Assembly (NCBI GenBank): GCA_903842855.1
Contig: CAIMNT010000121.1
Span: 1-5,824, forward strand
Source of the DNA: an uncultured Actinomycetes bacterium
GTDB taxonomy: Bacteria > Actinomycetota > Actinomycetes > Nanopelagicales > Nanopelagicaceae
Direction of reading: 5' to 3'
Length of the DNA stretch: 5,824 nucleotides
Made by a program: the position numbers and the translations under genes. Under the pieces are notes generated by a model. It made no database searches, had not been told where the DNA came from, and was given only the letters and a program-made list of their open reading frames with translations. Below are positions 1-5,185 of this stretch, one piece after another. The stretch's first letter is position 1; each line of letters starts with the position of its first letter.

Positions 1-191
1 ACATTTGGGAAAACTGCCGTAACTTCGCCGATCATCTCGATACGCTCAGGAACAGTAAATAGCATGCTCTTTGTCTTGTTAACGAGAACCGCAATGACAA
101 CCTCATCGAACATCTTGCTGGCGCGCTCAATAATGTCTAAGTGGCCAAAGGTGATCGGATCAAAAGAGCCAGGACAGACAACGCGTTTCAC
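1..191 (-). CDS. coaD: Phosphopantetheine adenylyltransferase, N-terminal part (cut by window edge)
   Basis: CoaD transfers AMP from ATP to 4'-phosphopantetheine, giving dephospho-CoA and pyrophosphate; it is the penultimate step of coenzyme A synthesis, in the cytoplasm. The 63 visible residues start at a GTG and read MKRVVCPGSFDPITFGH, which carries the nucleotidyltransferase signature: S9 and H17 of the PGSFDPxxxGH motif bind the ATP phosphates. K41, in the stretch VNKTKSMLF, and the following TVPERIEMI match the family's substrate-binding region. The C-terminal ISSTxxR-type motif lies beyond the left edge. The family is usually about 160 residues, so roughly 100 are missing. The GTG shares four bases (GTGA) with the rsmD stop, and no clear Shine-Dalgarno sequence precedes it, so translation is probably coupled to rsmD. 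It is the third gene of the recG-rsmD-coaD operon. The start agrees with homologues; identification is confident. Confidence 0.95.
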   Translation of the reverse strand, partial: MKRVVCPGSFDPITFGHLDIIERASKMFDEVVIAVLVNKTKSMLFTVPERIEMIGEVTAVFPN

Positions 192-775
192 GATAAAACG
201 GTAGCAGAGTAGCCCCCGTAGTAGATACTGCCTTGGCCATATGAGCGCACTTTGATCGCCTCGAGTGGGTGTGGCCAGGTAAATGGCGCGCCCTTACTCT
301 CTCGTTCAATAGCCACAATGCCGCGTGGCTGTAACAAGTCGCGTGTAATGATGGTCTGCAGTAAATCTTCAATCACTGAATTCGATAACTCATATGGAGG
401 GTCCATAAAGATGATGTCGTACTGGCCCTTCTCTGCGGCATGTTCTGATTCCAGGAAGCGTTCGGCTTTGGTGTGAAATACTCGGTAAGAACCGGCTGTG
501 CTCTTTACCAGCTGGAAATTCGAAATGGCGATCGATCCCATATCTCCTTCAGATTCGACCGCATGTACAAGTGCAGCCCCTCGTGAATATGCCTCTACCC
601 CTACCGCTCCACTTCCAGCGTAAAGATCTAAGAAGTTAAGTCCGACAAGTGAGGAGAATTCGGAAACAAGTGAGGAGAAGAGTCCTTCTCGGGCGCGATC
701 AGATGTAGGTCTTGTTCTTGAATCCGGTGGTGAGGTGAGAACCTTGCCCTTTGCTGATCCCGCAATAATTCGCAT
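188..775 (-). CDS. rsmD: 16S rRNA (guanine(966)-N(2))-methyltransferase RsmD
   Basis: RsmD uses S-adenosylmethionine to methylate N2 of G966 in 16S rRNA of the small-subunit head, near the P-site tRNA. The 195-residue product begins MRIIAGSAKGK, the usual RsmD N-terminus. It has the RPTSDRAREGLF signature (residues 22-33), the SAM-binding motif I DLYAGSGAVG (50-59) and the catalytic DPPY tetrad (125-128) typical of amino-group methyltransferases; length is normal. Two starts are possible: ATG at 775, or an in-frame GTG at 778 adding one residue and overlapping the recG stop. I chose the ATG because AAGGGA lies 5 nt before it but only 2 nt before the GTG. It sits directly after recG and its TGA overlaps the coaD start, so the three are surely co-transcribed. 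The pairing with coaD is widely conserved in bacteria. Confidence 0.95.
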   Translation of the reverse strand: MRIIAGSAKGKVLTSPPDSRTRPTSDRAREGLFSSLVSEFSSLVGLNFLDLYAGSGAVGVEAYSRGAALVHAVESEGDMGSIAISNFQLVKSTAGSYRVFHTKAERFLESEHAAEKGQYDIIFMDPPYELSNSVIEDLLQTIITRDLLQPRGIVAIERESKGAPFTWPHPLEAIKVRSYGQGSIYYGGYSATVLS

Positions 776-777
776 CA

Positions 778-2973
778 CTATCCCTTATCTACAAATGTAC
801 TTGCCTCATCTGCTGCCAACTCTTTGACCGCAGCGGCCAACTCTGGAAGTGCGGCAAGATTTGGATCTGCTTCAATAAGTTTAGTTCCAACTAAGCGCGC
901 CTTCTCGATGAGAGGTTCATCGCGCAATACTTTTAGGAGTCGCAGGTGAGAGCGCACACCAGATTGTGCTTTTCCAAGTACATCTCCCTCGCTGCGTTGA
1001 TCAAGATCGATTCGTGAGAGTTCAAAACCATCCAAGGTACTTGCAACCGCGCTGAGGCGAGCCATGGCGCTCGAGTCCTCCGCTGCTGCAGAAACCAATA
1101 GGCATAAACCTGGCACTCCTCCACGTCCAACGCGTCCGCGAAGTTGATGGAGTTGTGAAACTCCAAAACGATCGCCATCCATGATGACCATCATCGATGC
1201 ATTAGGGATATCTACACCTACTTCTATAACCGTGGTGGCAACCAAGACATCTATCTTGCCCTCGGCAAATGCCTGCATCGTTGCATCTTTGAGCTCAGCG
1301 CTCTGTCGTCCATGAAGCGGCGCAACACGTAACCCTTTGAGAGCTCTTAGGGTTAACTTTGGTGCCAACTCTTCGACCGAAGTCAGCGGTGTCTTCTCTT
1401 CCTTATCCCCATCAAGCAATTTGGCGATGGCTCGATCTATATCGGTCATGCCTTCAGGTTCACTCTCAGTAGCACTGATTCGAGGGGCGACGATGTATGC
1501 CTGATGACCTTTTGCCACCTCTTCCCGGATGCGCTCCCACGCGCGATCAAGATAGTGGGGCTTTTCTAAAACGGGGATTACGTGAGTTGCAATCGGAGTA
1601 CGACCAGCCGGAAGTTCGTGCAACGTCGAGATCTCTAGGTCTCCAAATATTGTCATCGCAACGGTACGCGGAATTGGAGTTGCTGTCATGACCAACACGT
1701 GCGGTGGCACCTTTGCTTTAGTACGAAGTGCATCGCGTTGTTCCACTCCAAAACGGTGTTGTTCATCGACTATTACCAACCCAAGGTCATGAAAATCCAA
1801 TCCTTCGGTAAGTAAGGCATGAGTACCTATAACAATCCCCGCATCGCCAGATGCAATCTTGGCGTAGGCATCCCGCCTAGAAGCTGCGGTCATAGAACCG
1901 GTGAGCAAAACGACCTGAGTACCATCTACATCTCCACCTAAAGTTCCAGCCTCAGCTAAGGGGCCTAGTAATTTCGTGATTGTTTTAAAGTGTTGTTGTG
2001 CAAGTACTTCAGTTGGGGCTAGCAGTGCAGCCTGTCCCCCAGAGTCGACAACGGTGAGTGCAGCGCGCAATGCCACTACTGTCTTACCCGAACCAACTTC
2101 TCCTTGCAGCAATCGATGCATGGGGTGAGTTCGCGCCATATCTGACTCGATCTCCGCGGCAACTTCTTGTTGACCTTTTGTTAATGTGAATGGGAGTAAG
2201 GATTCAAACCTTGCTACCAATCCATCAGGCTTAACTCTCCGCGCAATTGCTGGCATGGAGCGATACTGCGCGCGTCGTTGTGCTAACAACAATTGAAGTA
2301 AGAGAGCTTCATCGAAGGTAAGTCGCTGACGAGCGAGTGCGGAATTTTCAAGAGATGTGGGTTGATGAATCTCGCGGATAGATTCCACGAAACTCAAATA
2401 CCCGAGCACTTTTACTATTTCCGCAGGCAATAGGTCCGGAATATCTTCTAGACCATCTAGAACTATCTCAACACACTGTGAAATCTTCCACGAAGGGAAC
2501 TTAGATGCTGACGGGTAGACCGGCAGAAACTTTCCAGCGAAGCCCGAAATAGCCTCATCGACATCGTCGCCATCTGGGATCAATTGGTAATCGGGGTGGG
2601 AGAGTTGGCGCTTGCCATTAAATAGCCCGACCTTGCCCGCGAACATCCCGGTCCGTCCTACCCGCAATTCCTTCTCGCGCCAGGGTTGATTGAAGAAAGT
2701 GAGCCACAATTTCGCCGAACCATCGGTAACAACAACCTCAAGAATGGTCCGACCTGTCGCCCGGCGCAGGTGCACCGCGGCGATCTCAGCCAGGACCGTG
2801 GCCTCTTCTCCTTCGGCCAACTCAGAGATATTGCTCAGCTCTCCCCGAACCACGTATCGACGCGGATAGTGACGTAGTAAATCCCCAACCGTCTCCATCC
2901 CAAAGGCCTTGCTGAGGGCGGTGGCAGTCCTATCCCCTAGCTCGCGCTTGAGCGGGGTTTCAAGGGTGGACAT
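778..2973 (-). CDS. recG: ATP-dependent DNA helicase RecG
   Basis: RecG is a double-stranded DNA translocase that regresses stalled replication forks and branch-migrates Holliday junctions. The 731-residue product has the full domain order: an N-terminal wedge with an OB fold (about residues 45-130), helicase lobe 1 with Walker A GEVGSGKT (291-298), the Walker B-type box DEQH (403-406) and motif III TATPIPRT (430-437), then lobe 2 with motif V TTVIEVGVDIPNA (580-592) and motif VI QLRGRVGRG (610-618). The TRG segment follows as DLDQRSEGDVLGKAQSG (656-672). An acidic linker at about 500-545 separates lobe-2 motifs, as I recall from other actinobacterial RecG proteins. Length is normal. The ATG has no Shine-Dalgarno sequence but sits 6 nt after a -10-like hexamer, so the mRNA may be leaderless. 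It leads the operon with rsmD and coaD and is divergent from rpmB. No damage seen; identification is secure. Confidence 0.98.
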   Translation of the reverse strand: MSTLETPLKRELGDRTATALSKAFGMETVGDLLRHYPRRYVVRGELSNISELAEGEEATVLAEIAAVHLRRATGRTILEVVVTDGSAKLWLTFFNQPWREKELRVGRTGMFAGKVGLFNGKRQLSHPDYQLIPDGDDVDEAISGFAGKFLPVYPSASKFPSWKISQCVEIVLDGLEDIPDLLPAEIVKVLGYLSFVESIREIHQPTSLENSALARQRLTFDEALLLQLLLAQRRAQYRSMPAIARRVKPDGLVARFESLLPFTLTKGQQEVAAEIESDMARTHPMHRLLQGEVGSGKTVVALRAALTVVDSGGQAALLAPTEVLAQQHFKTITKLLGPLAEAGTLGGDVDGTQVVLLTGSMTAASRRDAYAKIASGDAGIVIGTHALLTEGLDFHDLGLVIVDEQHRFGVEQRDALRTKAKVPPHVLVMTATPIPRTVAMTIFGDLEISTLHELPAGRTPIATHVIPVLEKPHYLDRAWERIREEVAKGHQAYIVAPRISATESEPEGMTDIDRAIAKLLDGDKEEKTPLTSVEELAPKLTLRALKGLRVAPLHGRQSAELKDATMQAFAEGKIDVLVATTVIEVGVDIPNASMMVIMDGDRFGVSQLHQLRGRVGRGGVPGLCLLVSAAAEDSSAMARLSAVASTLDGFELSRIDLDQRSEGDVLGKAQSGVRSHLRLLKVLRDEPLIEKARLVGTKLIEADPNLAALPELAAAVKELAADEASTFVDKG
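781..786 (-). promoter_or_regulatory. Ribosome binding site of rsmD (decides start)
   Basis: Read on the minus strand, AAGGGA lies within the last codons of recG, 5 nt upstream of the ATG at 775. The competing GTG at 778 would be only 2 nt away, too close for normal initiation. The site therefore favours the ATG start of rsmD. Confidence 0.6.
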
Positions 2974-2979
2974 GGAGCC

Positions 2980-2985
2980 ATTGTG
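2980..2985 (-). promoter_or_regulatory. Candidate -10 element of recG operon (leaderless type)
   Basis: On the minus strand CACAAT (four of six matches to TATAAT) is followed by six bases, GGCTCC, and then the recG ATG. This spacing would start the transcript at or next to the A of the start codon. No purine-rich ribosome binding site precedes the ATG, consistent with a leaderless mRNA, which is common in actinobacteria. No good -35 hexamer is visible 16-18 nt upstream. Confidence 0.4.
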
Positions 2986-3050
2986 CCAAGTAGAGGGGCC
3001 TGGATTAGCCTTTTAGGCGCGCGGGGCGGTAATCTTCACCACTTAGCCCA

Positions 3051-3056
3051 TATACC
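3051..3056 (+). promoter_or_regulatory. Weak candidate -10 element of rpmB
   Basis: TATACC lies 40 nt upstream of the rpmB GTG, in the 123-nt gap between divergent recG and rpmB. It matches the -10 consensus in part and would give a leader of about 35 nt, in keeping with the Shine-Dalgarno site seen. I see no convincing -35 box; TAATCT at 3030-3035 is an alternative. The rest of the gap shows no clear operator, terminator or riboswitch. Confidence 0.25.
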
Positions 3057-3084
3057 GTACTGGAATTTCACCGTACCTGAGTTT

Positions 3085-3090
3085 AAAGGA
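3085..3090 (+). promoter_or_regulatory. Ribosome binding site of rpmB (decides start)
   Basis: AAAGGA is followed by six bases and then the GTG at 3097. This fixes the L28 start at that GTG, rather than at the in-frame GTG at 2983, which would add 38 residues with no counterpart in L28. Confidence 0.75.
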
Positions 3091-3096
3091 GCCATC

Positions 3097-3282
3097 GTGG
3101 CATCAAACTGCGACATCTGTGGCAAGGGCCCGAGCTTTGGCAATAACGTCTCACACTCTATGCGTAAGACCCGCCGCCGCTGGAACCCAAACATCCAACG
3201 CGTCCGCACCCTGGTTGCAGGAGCGACAAAGCGTCAGAACGTTTGTTCATCCTGCCTCAAGGCTGGAAAGGTAGTCCGCTAA
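3097..3282 (+). CDS. rpmB: 50S ribosomal protein L28
   Basis: L28 is a small basic protein of the large ribosomal subunit. The 61-residue product starts (V/M)ASNCDICGKGPSFG and contains the conserved core TRRRWNPNIQ (residues 25-34). Two cysteine pairs, C5/C8 and C50/C53, form a zinc ribbon, so this is the zinc-binding C+ type, as opposed to the cysteine-free paralogue that some actinobacteria express under zinc starvation. The start is a GTG with AAAGGA 6 nt upstream. An in-frame open stretch back to 2983 is not part of the protein: it overlaps the promoter region and has no family match. A phosphodiesterase gene follows 24 nt downstream. Closeness to recG and thiL is typical of actinobacterial rpmB. 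Length is normal for the family and identification is secure. Confidence 0.96.
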   Translation: MASNCDICGKGPSFGNNVSHSMRKTRRRWNPNIQRVRTLVAGATKRQNVCSSCLKAGKVVR

Positions 3283-3294
3283 CCCCCTCTTCCT

Positions 3295-3300
3295 TAGAGT
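3295..3300 (+). promoter_or_regulatory. Candidate -10 element of phosphodiesterase gene (leaderless type)
   Basis: TAGAGT fits the TAnnnT pattern of actinobacterial -10 boxes and is followed by exactly six bases (AGGCAC) and the GTG start. The gap is the same as that seen before recG. It would allow a leaderless transcript independent of rpmB. The -35 region would fall in the last rpmB codons and shows no clear hexamer. The AGG just before the GTG is too close to be a good ribosome binding site. Confidence 0.4.
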
Positions 3301-3306
3301 AGGCAC

Positions 3307-3996
3307 GTGGCTCCAACCAAACCCCTGATCTATGCCCATCGCGGGGCCTCTTTTGACCATCCTGAGATGTCTCTCGAGGCATACCTTGCCGCCGTTGAAC
3401 AAGGCGCAGATGGCTTTGAGACCGATCTTCGCCTTACAAAAAATGGGGTAATTATCTGTTGGCATGATCCCGATATGAAGCGTGTGGCAGATTGCGATTT
3501 AGTGATTGCAGAGAGCACATATGCCGAACTTGTCGCCGCATACCCCGTTCTTCGACTCACCGAACTCCTAAATCTGGCAATTCACCATAAGAAAAATTTG
3601 GCGCTAGAAACCAAACATCCAGTCCCCACGCGCGGTGAGGTAGAGCGTGAGCTTCTCAAAGTTTTGGAGAGTTATCGCACTCAAATCGAGTCCGCCGAAA
3701 TATCAATTTCAATCATGTCATTTTCATGGTTGGCAATTGCCAGAGTTAGACGAAGCAGTTGGAACAGCGTCTTTCTGATTGCACACCGATGGTTTGCACT
3801 TTTTAATCCAGGAGATTCAATAGGTCCTTCAGTTGCTGCTCTTAAGAGTGTGCACCGTAAGAGAATCGGTCACCGAAAAGTTTTTGTCTGGACGGCAAAT
3901 ACTCCCGAGCAAATCTTGTTATGCAAGGAGAAAGCTGTCGATGTGATGATGACCGATCGACCAGCATTTGCCCGCGCTATTCTGGAAGCGCAGTAA
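3307..3996 (+). CDS. Glycerophosphodiester phosphodiesterase family protein
   Basis: Enzymes of this family hydrolyse glycerophosphodiesters from deacylated phospholipids to sn-glycerol 3-phosphate and the free alcohol. The 229-residue product has the TIM-barrel catalytic set: H11-R12 in YAHRGAS, E38 and D40 in GFETDLRLTKNG, H53-D54 in WHDPDMKRV, and the metal-binding strand LALETKHP with E101 and K103. The C-terminal part SIGPSVAALK (171-180), VFVWTAN and DVMMTDRP resembles mycobacterial GlpQ2-type proteins, as far as I recall them. There is no signal peptide or membrane segment, so it is probably cytoplasmic. At about 25 residues shorter than GlpQ2 it is compact but all expected catalytic residues are present. 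The GTG start lies 24 nt after rpmB and 6 nt after a -10-like TAGAGT. Its end overlaps the convergent thiL by 20 nt. The exact substrate cannot be read from sequence, and other phosphodiesters are possible. Confidence 0.9.
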   Translation: MAPTKPLIYAHRGASFDHPEMSLEAYLAAVEQGADGFETDLRLTKNGVIICWHDPDMKRVADCDLVIAESTYAELVAAYPVLRLTELLNLAIHHKKNLALETKHPVPTRGEVERELLKVLESYRTQIESAEISISIMSFSWLAIARVRRSSWNSVFLIAHRWFALFNPGDSIGPSVAALKSVHRKRIGHRKVFVWTANTPEQILLCKEKAVDVMMTDRPAFARAILEAQ

Positions 3997-4840
3997 AACC
4001 CCGATGGACCATCGCCTCTCCATTAACACGAACGCCTTTTCCTAGAACTACCCTGCCGATTTCAATAGCTTGACGTGGGAATGGCAGATGCGGTGAGATC
4101 GTTGCAACGAATACATGATCCTCGCCGCCGTGAAAATCAATCTCCTCATCGGTTCTGATCTCAATCCCAACGCCAGATGCTTTGGCAATATGCGATAGCT
4201 CCGAAACTAATCCATCGCTGGTATCTGACATTGAGGAGACTCCAGCCAAGGCGAAATCTCGCGCGGAAATGTAATTAACCATGGGCCTGCGGTGCGGCAA
4301 AGTCCTTTCATCTTTAATCCCCTGCTTCAACAAATCCCAACCCGCTTGAGATTTTCCAGGTAAGTCGCTCACAATCACCAGATCTCCGACTTTCGCACCA
4401 CTACGAAGTATTGGCTCTTTAACGGATCCATAAACGGAGATAGATATAACCAAGACTGGTGAGGCAGTTAAATCACCGCCTACAACGGTTGCGCCTACTT
4501 TCGAAGCCTCGTCAACTATTCCTTTGGCCAACTCTTGAATTTCTTGGATAGAGAAATCAGGAGGAATGGCAGCAGCAACCAATAAGAACTCCGGCTTGCC
4601 GCCCATCGCGTAGATGTCGGCGAGATTTGCCGCGGTGACTTTTGCCCCTATCTCAAAGAGGCTCGACCATTCTCGCTTGAAGTGCACGCCCTCAACTGCC
4701 ATATCTGTGGCCAGCGCCACTTTTCCCTTTGGTTGGGCGACTACGGCTGCATCATCTCCGATTCCAACTATTACTCGTTCATTGGCTGCGGCCTCAAAGA
4801 TCGCCTGAAGTGCGGCGATGAGCTCTGATTCGCTGGCCAT
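3977..4840 (-). CDS. thiL: Thiamine-monophosphate kinase
   Basis: ThiL phosphorylates thiamine monophosphate with ATP to the cofactor thiamine diphosphate, the last step of the pathway, in the cytoplasm. From ATG 4840 the product is 287 residues and shows the AIR-synthase/PurM-like fold: GIGDDAA (26-32) binding Mg-ATP, TDMAVEGVHF (45-54), NLADIYAMGG (72-81), GGD (121-123), SDTSDGL (205-211) and GGEDH (238-242). An in-frame ATG at 4891 would add 17 residues (MGSRLLPEPT...). I prefer 4840 because GIGDD then falls at residue 26, as in E. coli ThiL, and because AGGGA lies about 12 nt upstream; the added residues look unlike ThiL and coincide with an inverted repeat. The segment between SDGL and GGED is about 17 residues shorter than in E. 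coli. It is convergent with the phosphodiesterase and divergent from the RAM-domain gene. No TPP riboswitch motif is visible upstream. Confidence 0.94.
   Translation of the reverse strand: MASESELIAALQAIFEAAANERVIVGIGDDAAVVAQPKGKVALATDMAVEGVHFKREWSSLFEIGAKVTAANLADIYAMGGKPEFLLVAAAIPPDFSIQEIQELAKGIVDEASKVGATVVGGDLTASPVLVISISVYGSVKEPILRSGAKVGDLVIVSDLPGKSQAGWDLLKQGIKDERTLPHRRPMVNYISARDFALAGVSSMSDTSDGLVSELSHIAKASGVGIEIRTDEEIDFHGGEDHVFVATISPHLPFPRQAIEIGRVVLGKGVRVNGEAMVHRGFTALPE
4002..4014. repeat. Short inverted repeat at the convergent 3' ends
   Basis: CGATGG and CCATCG flank a single A, a perfect 6-nt inverted repeat that folds as a 5-bp stem with a 3-nt loop. It begins 5 nt after the phosphodiesterase stop and lies within the last codons of thiL. 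No T-run follows on the plus strand; on the minus strand GGGTTTTA follows. It could be a weak terminator or simply coding sequence. Confidence 0.3.
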
Positions 4841-4871
4841 TGAAAATACTCTTCCCTCAACCGTAGGTTCT

Positions 4872-4909
4872 GGGAGTAGCCTAGAGCCCATGGGGCCAGG
4901 GTTGCTCCC
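4872..4909. repeat. Imperfect inverted repeat between thiL and the RAM-domain gene
   Basis: GGGAG (4872-4876) can pair with CTCCC (4905-4909). Inside, GCC/GG and GCCC (4886-4889) / GGGC (4893-4896) can extend the stem, with the palindrome CCCATGGG at the tip. If thiL starts at 4840, the structure lies in its 5' leader and just upstream of the -10 candidate of the plus-strand gene, so it could be an RNA hairpin or an operator. AACC-GTA-GGTT at 4859-4869 forms another small hairpin next to it. Confidence 0.3.
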
Positions 4910-4910
4910 G

Positions 4911-4916
4911 TAGAAT
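4911..4916 (+). promoter_or_regulatory. Candidate -10 element of RAM-domain gene
   Basis: TAGAAT matches the TATAAT consensus at five of six positions and lies 29 nt upstream of the ATG at 4946, giving a leader of about 20-25 nt that contains the Shine-Dalgarno site. No clear -35 hexamer is seen at the usual distance. Confidence 0.45.
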
Positions 4917-4934
4917 TTTCAATAAGCGCAAGTG

Positions 4935-4940
4935 AAGGAG
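4935..4940 (+). promoter_or_regulatory. Ribosome binding site of RAM-domain gene
   Basis: AAGGAG lies 5 nt before the ATG at 4946. It is the strongest Shine-Dalgarno match in the window and contrasts with the leaderless-looking starts of recG and the phosphodiesterase gene. Confidence 0.8.
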
Positions 4941-4945
4941 TCCAC

Positions 4946-5182
4946 ATGTCAGTTCAGGTTTATATTTTAATTCAAACCGATGTCGGCAAGGCTTCTAGCG
5001 TTGCTAAAGCAATCTCTCAGATCGCAGGCGTCACCCTAGCTGAAGGTGTTACAGGCCCCTACGACGTGATCATGCGTGCCGAATCCCCAAGTATGGAAGA
5101 GCTCGGCCGTGGAGTGCTCGCCCAGGTGCAAGCAGTTCCCGGTATCACTCGCACGTTGACCTGCCCGGTGACTTCCTACTAA
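4946..5182 (+). CDS. Stand-alone Lrp/AsnC ligand-binding (RAM) domain protein
   Basis: The 78-residue product is a complete Lrp/AsnC C-terminal domain (RAM, an ACT-like alpha-beta sandwich) without the helix-turn-helix DNA-binding half. The family features visible are the opening strand VQVYILIQT, the GVTGPYDV motif (34-41), where the ligand loop lies in full-length Lrp proteins, the helix after PSMEELGRGV, and the closing strand PGITRTLTCPV (65-75). Such single-domain proteins usually assemble into dimers or higher oligomers and may bind amino acids or modify the assembly of full-length Lrp partners; the function of this one is unknown. The ATG has a strong AAGGAG 5 nt upstream. In actinobacteria such a gene often lies near thiL, as here, where the two are divergent. 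Its TAA is followed after 3 nt by a glutamine amidotransferase gene in the same reading frame, so the two are probably co-translated. Confidence 0.9.
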   Translation: MSVQVYILIQTDVGKASSVAKAISQIAGVTLAEGVTGPYDVIMRAESPSMEELGRGVLAQVQAVPGITRTLTCPVTSY

Positions 5183-5185
5183 GGC

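Noticed and set aside
1497..1691. Plus-strand open frame inside recG
   Set aside because: It lies wholly within a certain recG gene, has no ribosome binding site or recognisable motif, and is a shadow frame; the same holds for the other frames inside rsmD, thiL and the phosphodiesterase gene.
2983..3096. 38-residue N-terminal extension of L28 from the GTG at 2983
   Set aside because: L28 homologues begin at the GTG at 3097, which has a well-spaced AAAGGA. The extension overlaps the divergent promoter region and resembles no L28 sequence.
4001..4020. Rho-independent terminator for the phosphodiesterase gene
   Set aside because: The stem is only 5-6 bp, the loop is minimal, and no T-run follows on the plus strand; it is kept only as a short inverted repeat.
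4841..4960. TPP riboswitch in front of thiL
   Set aside because: The conserved CTGAGA and the ACC-TGATCTGGATAATGCCAGCG-like core are not present on the minus strand upstream of either possible start.
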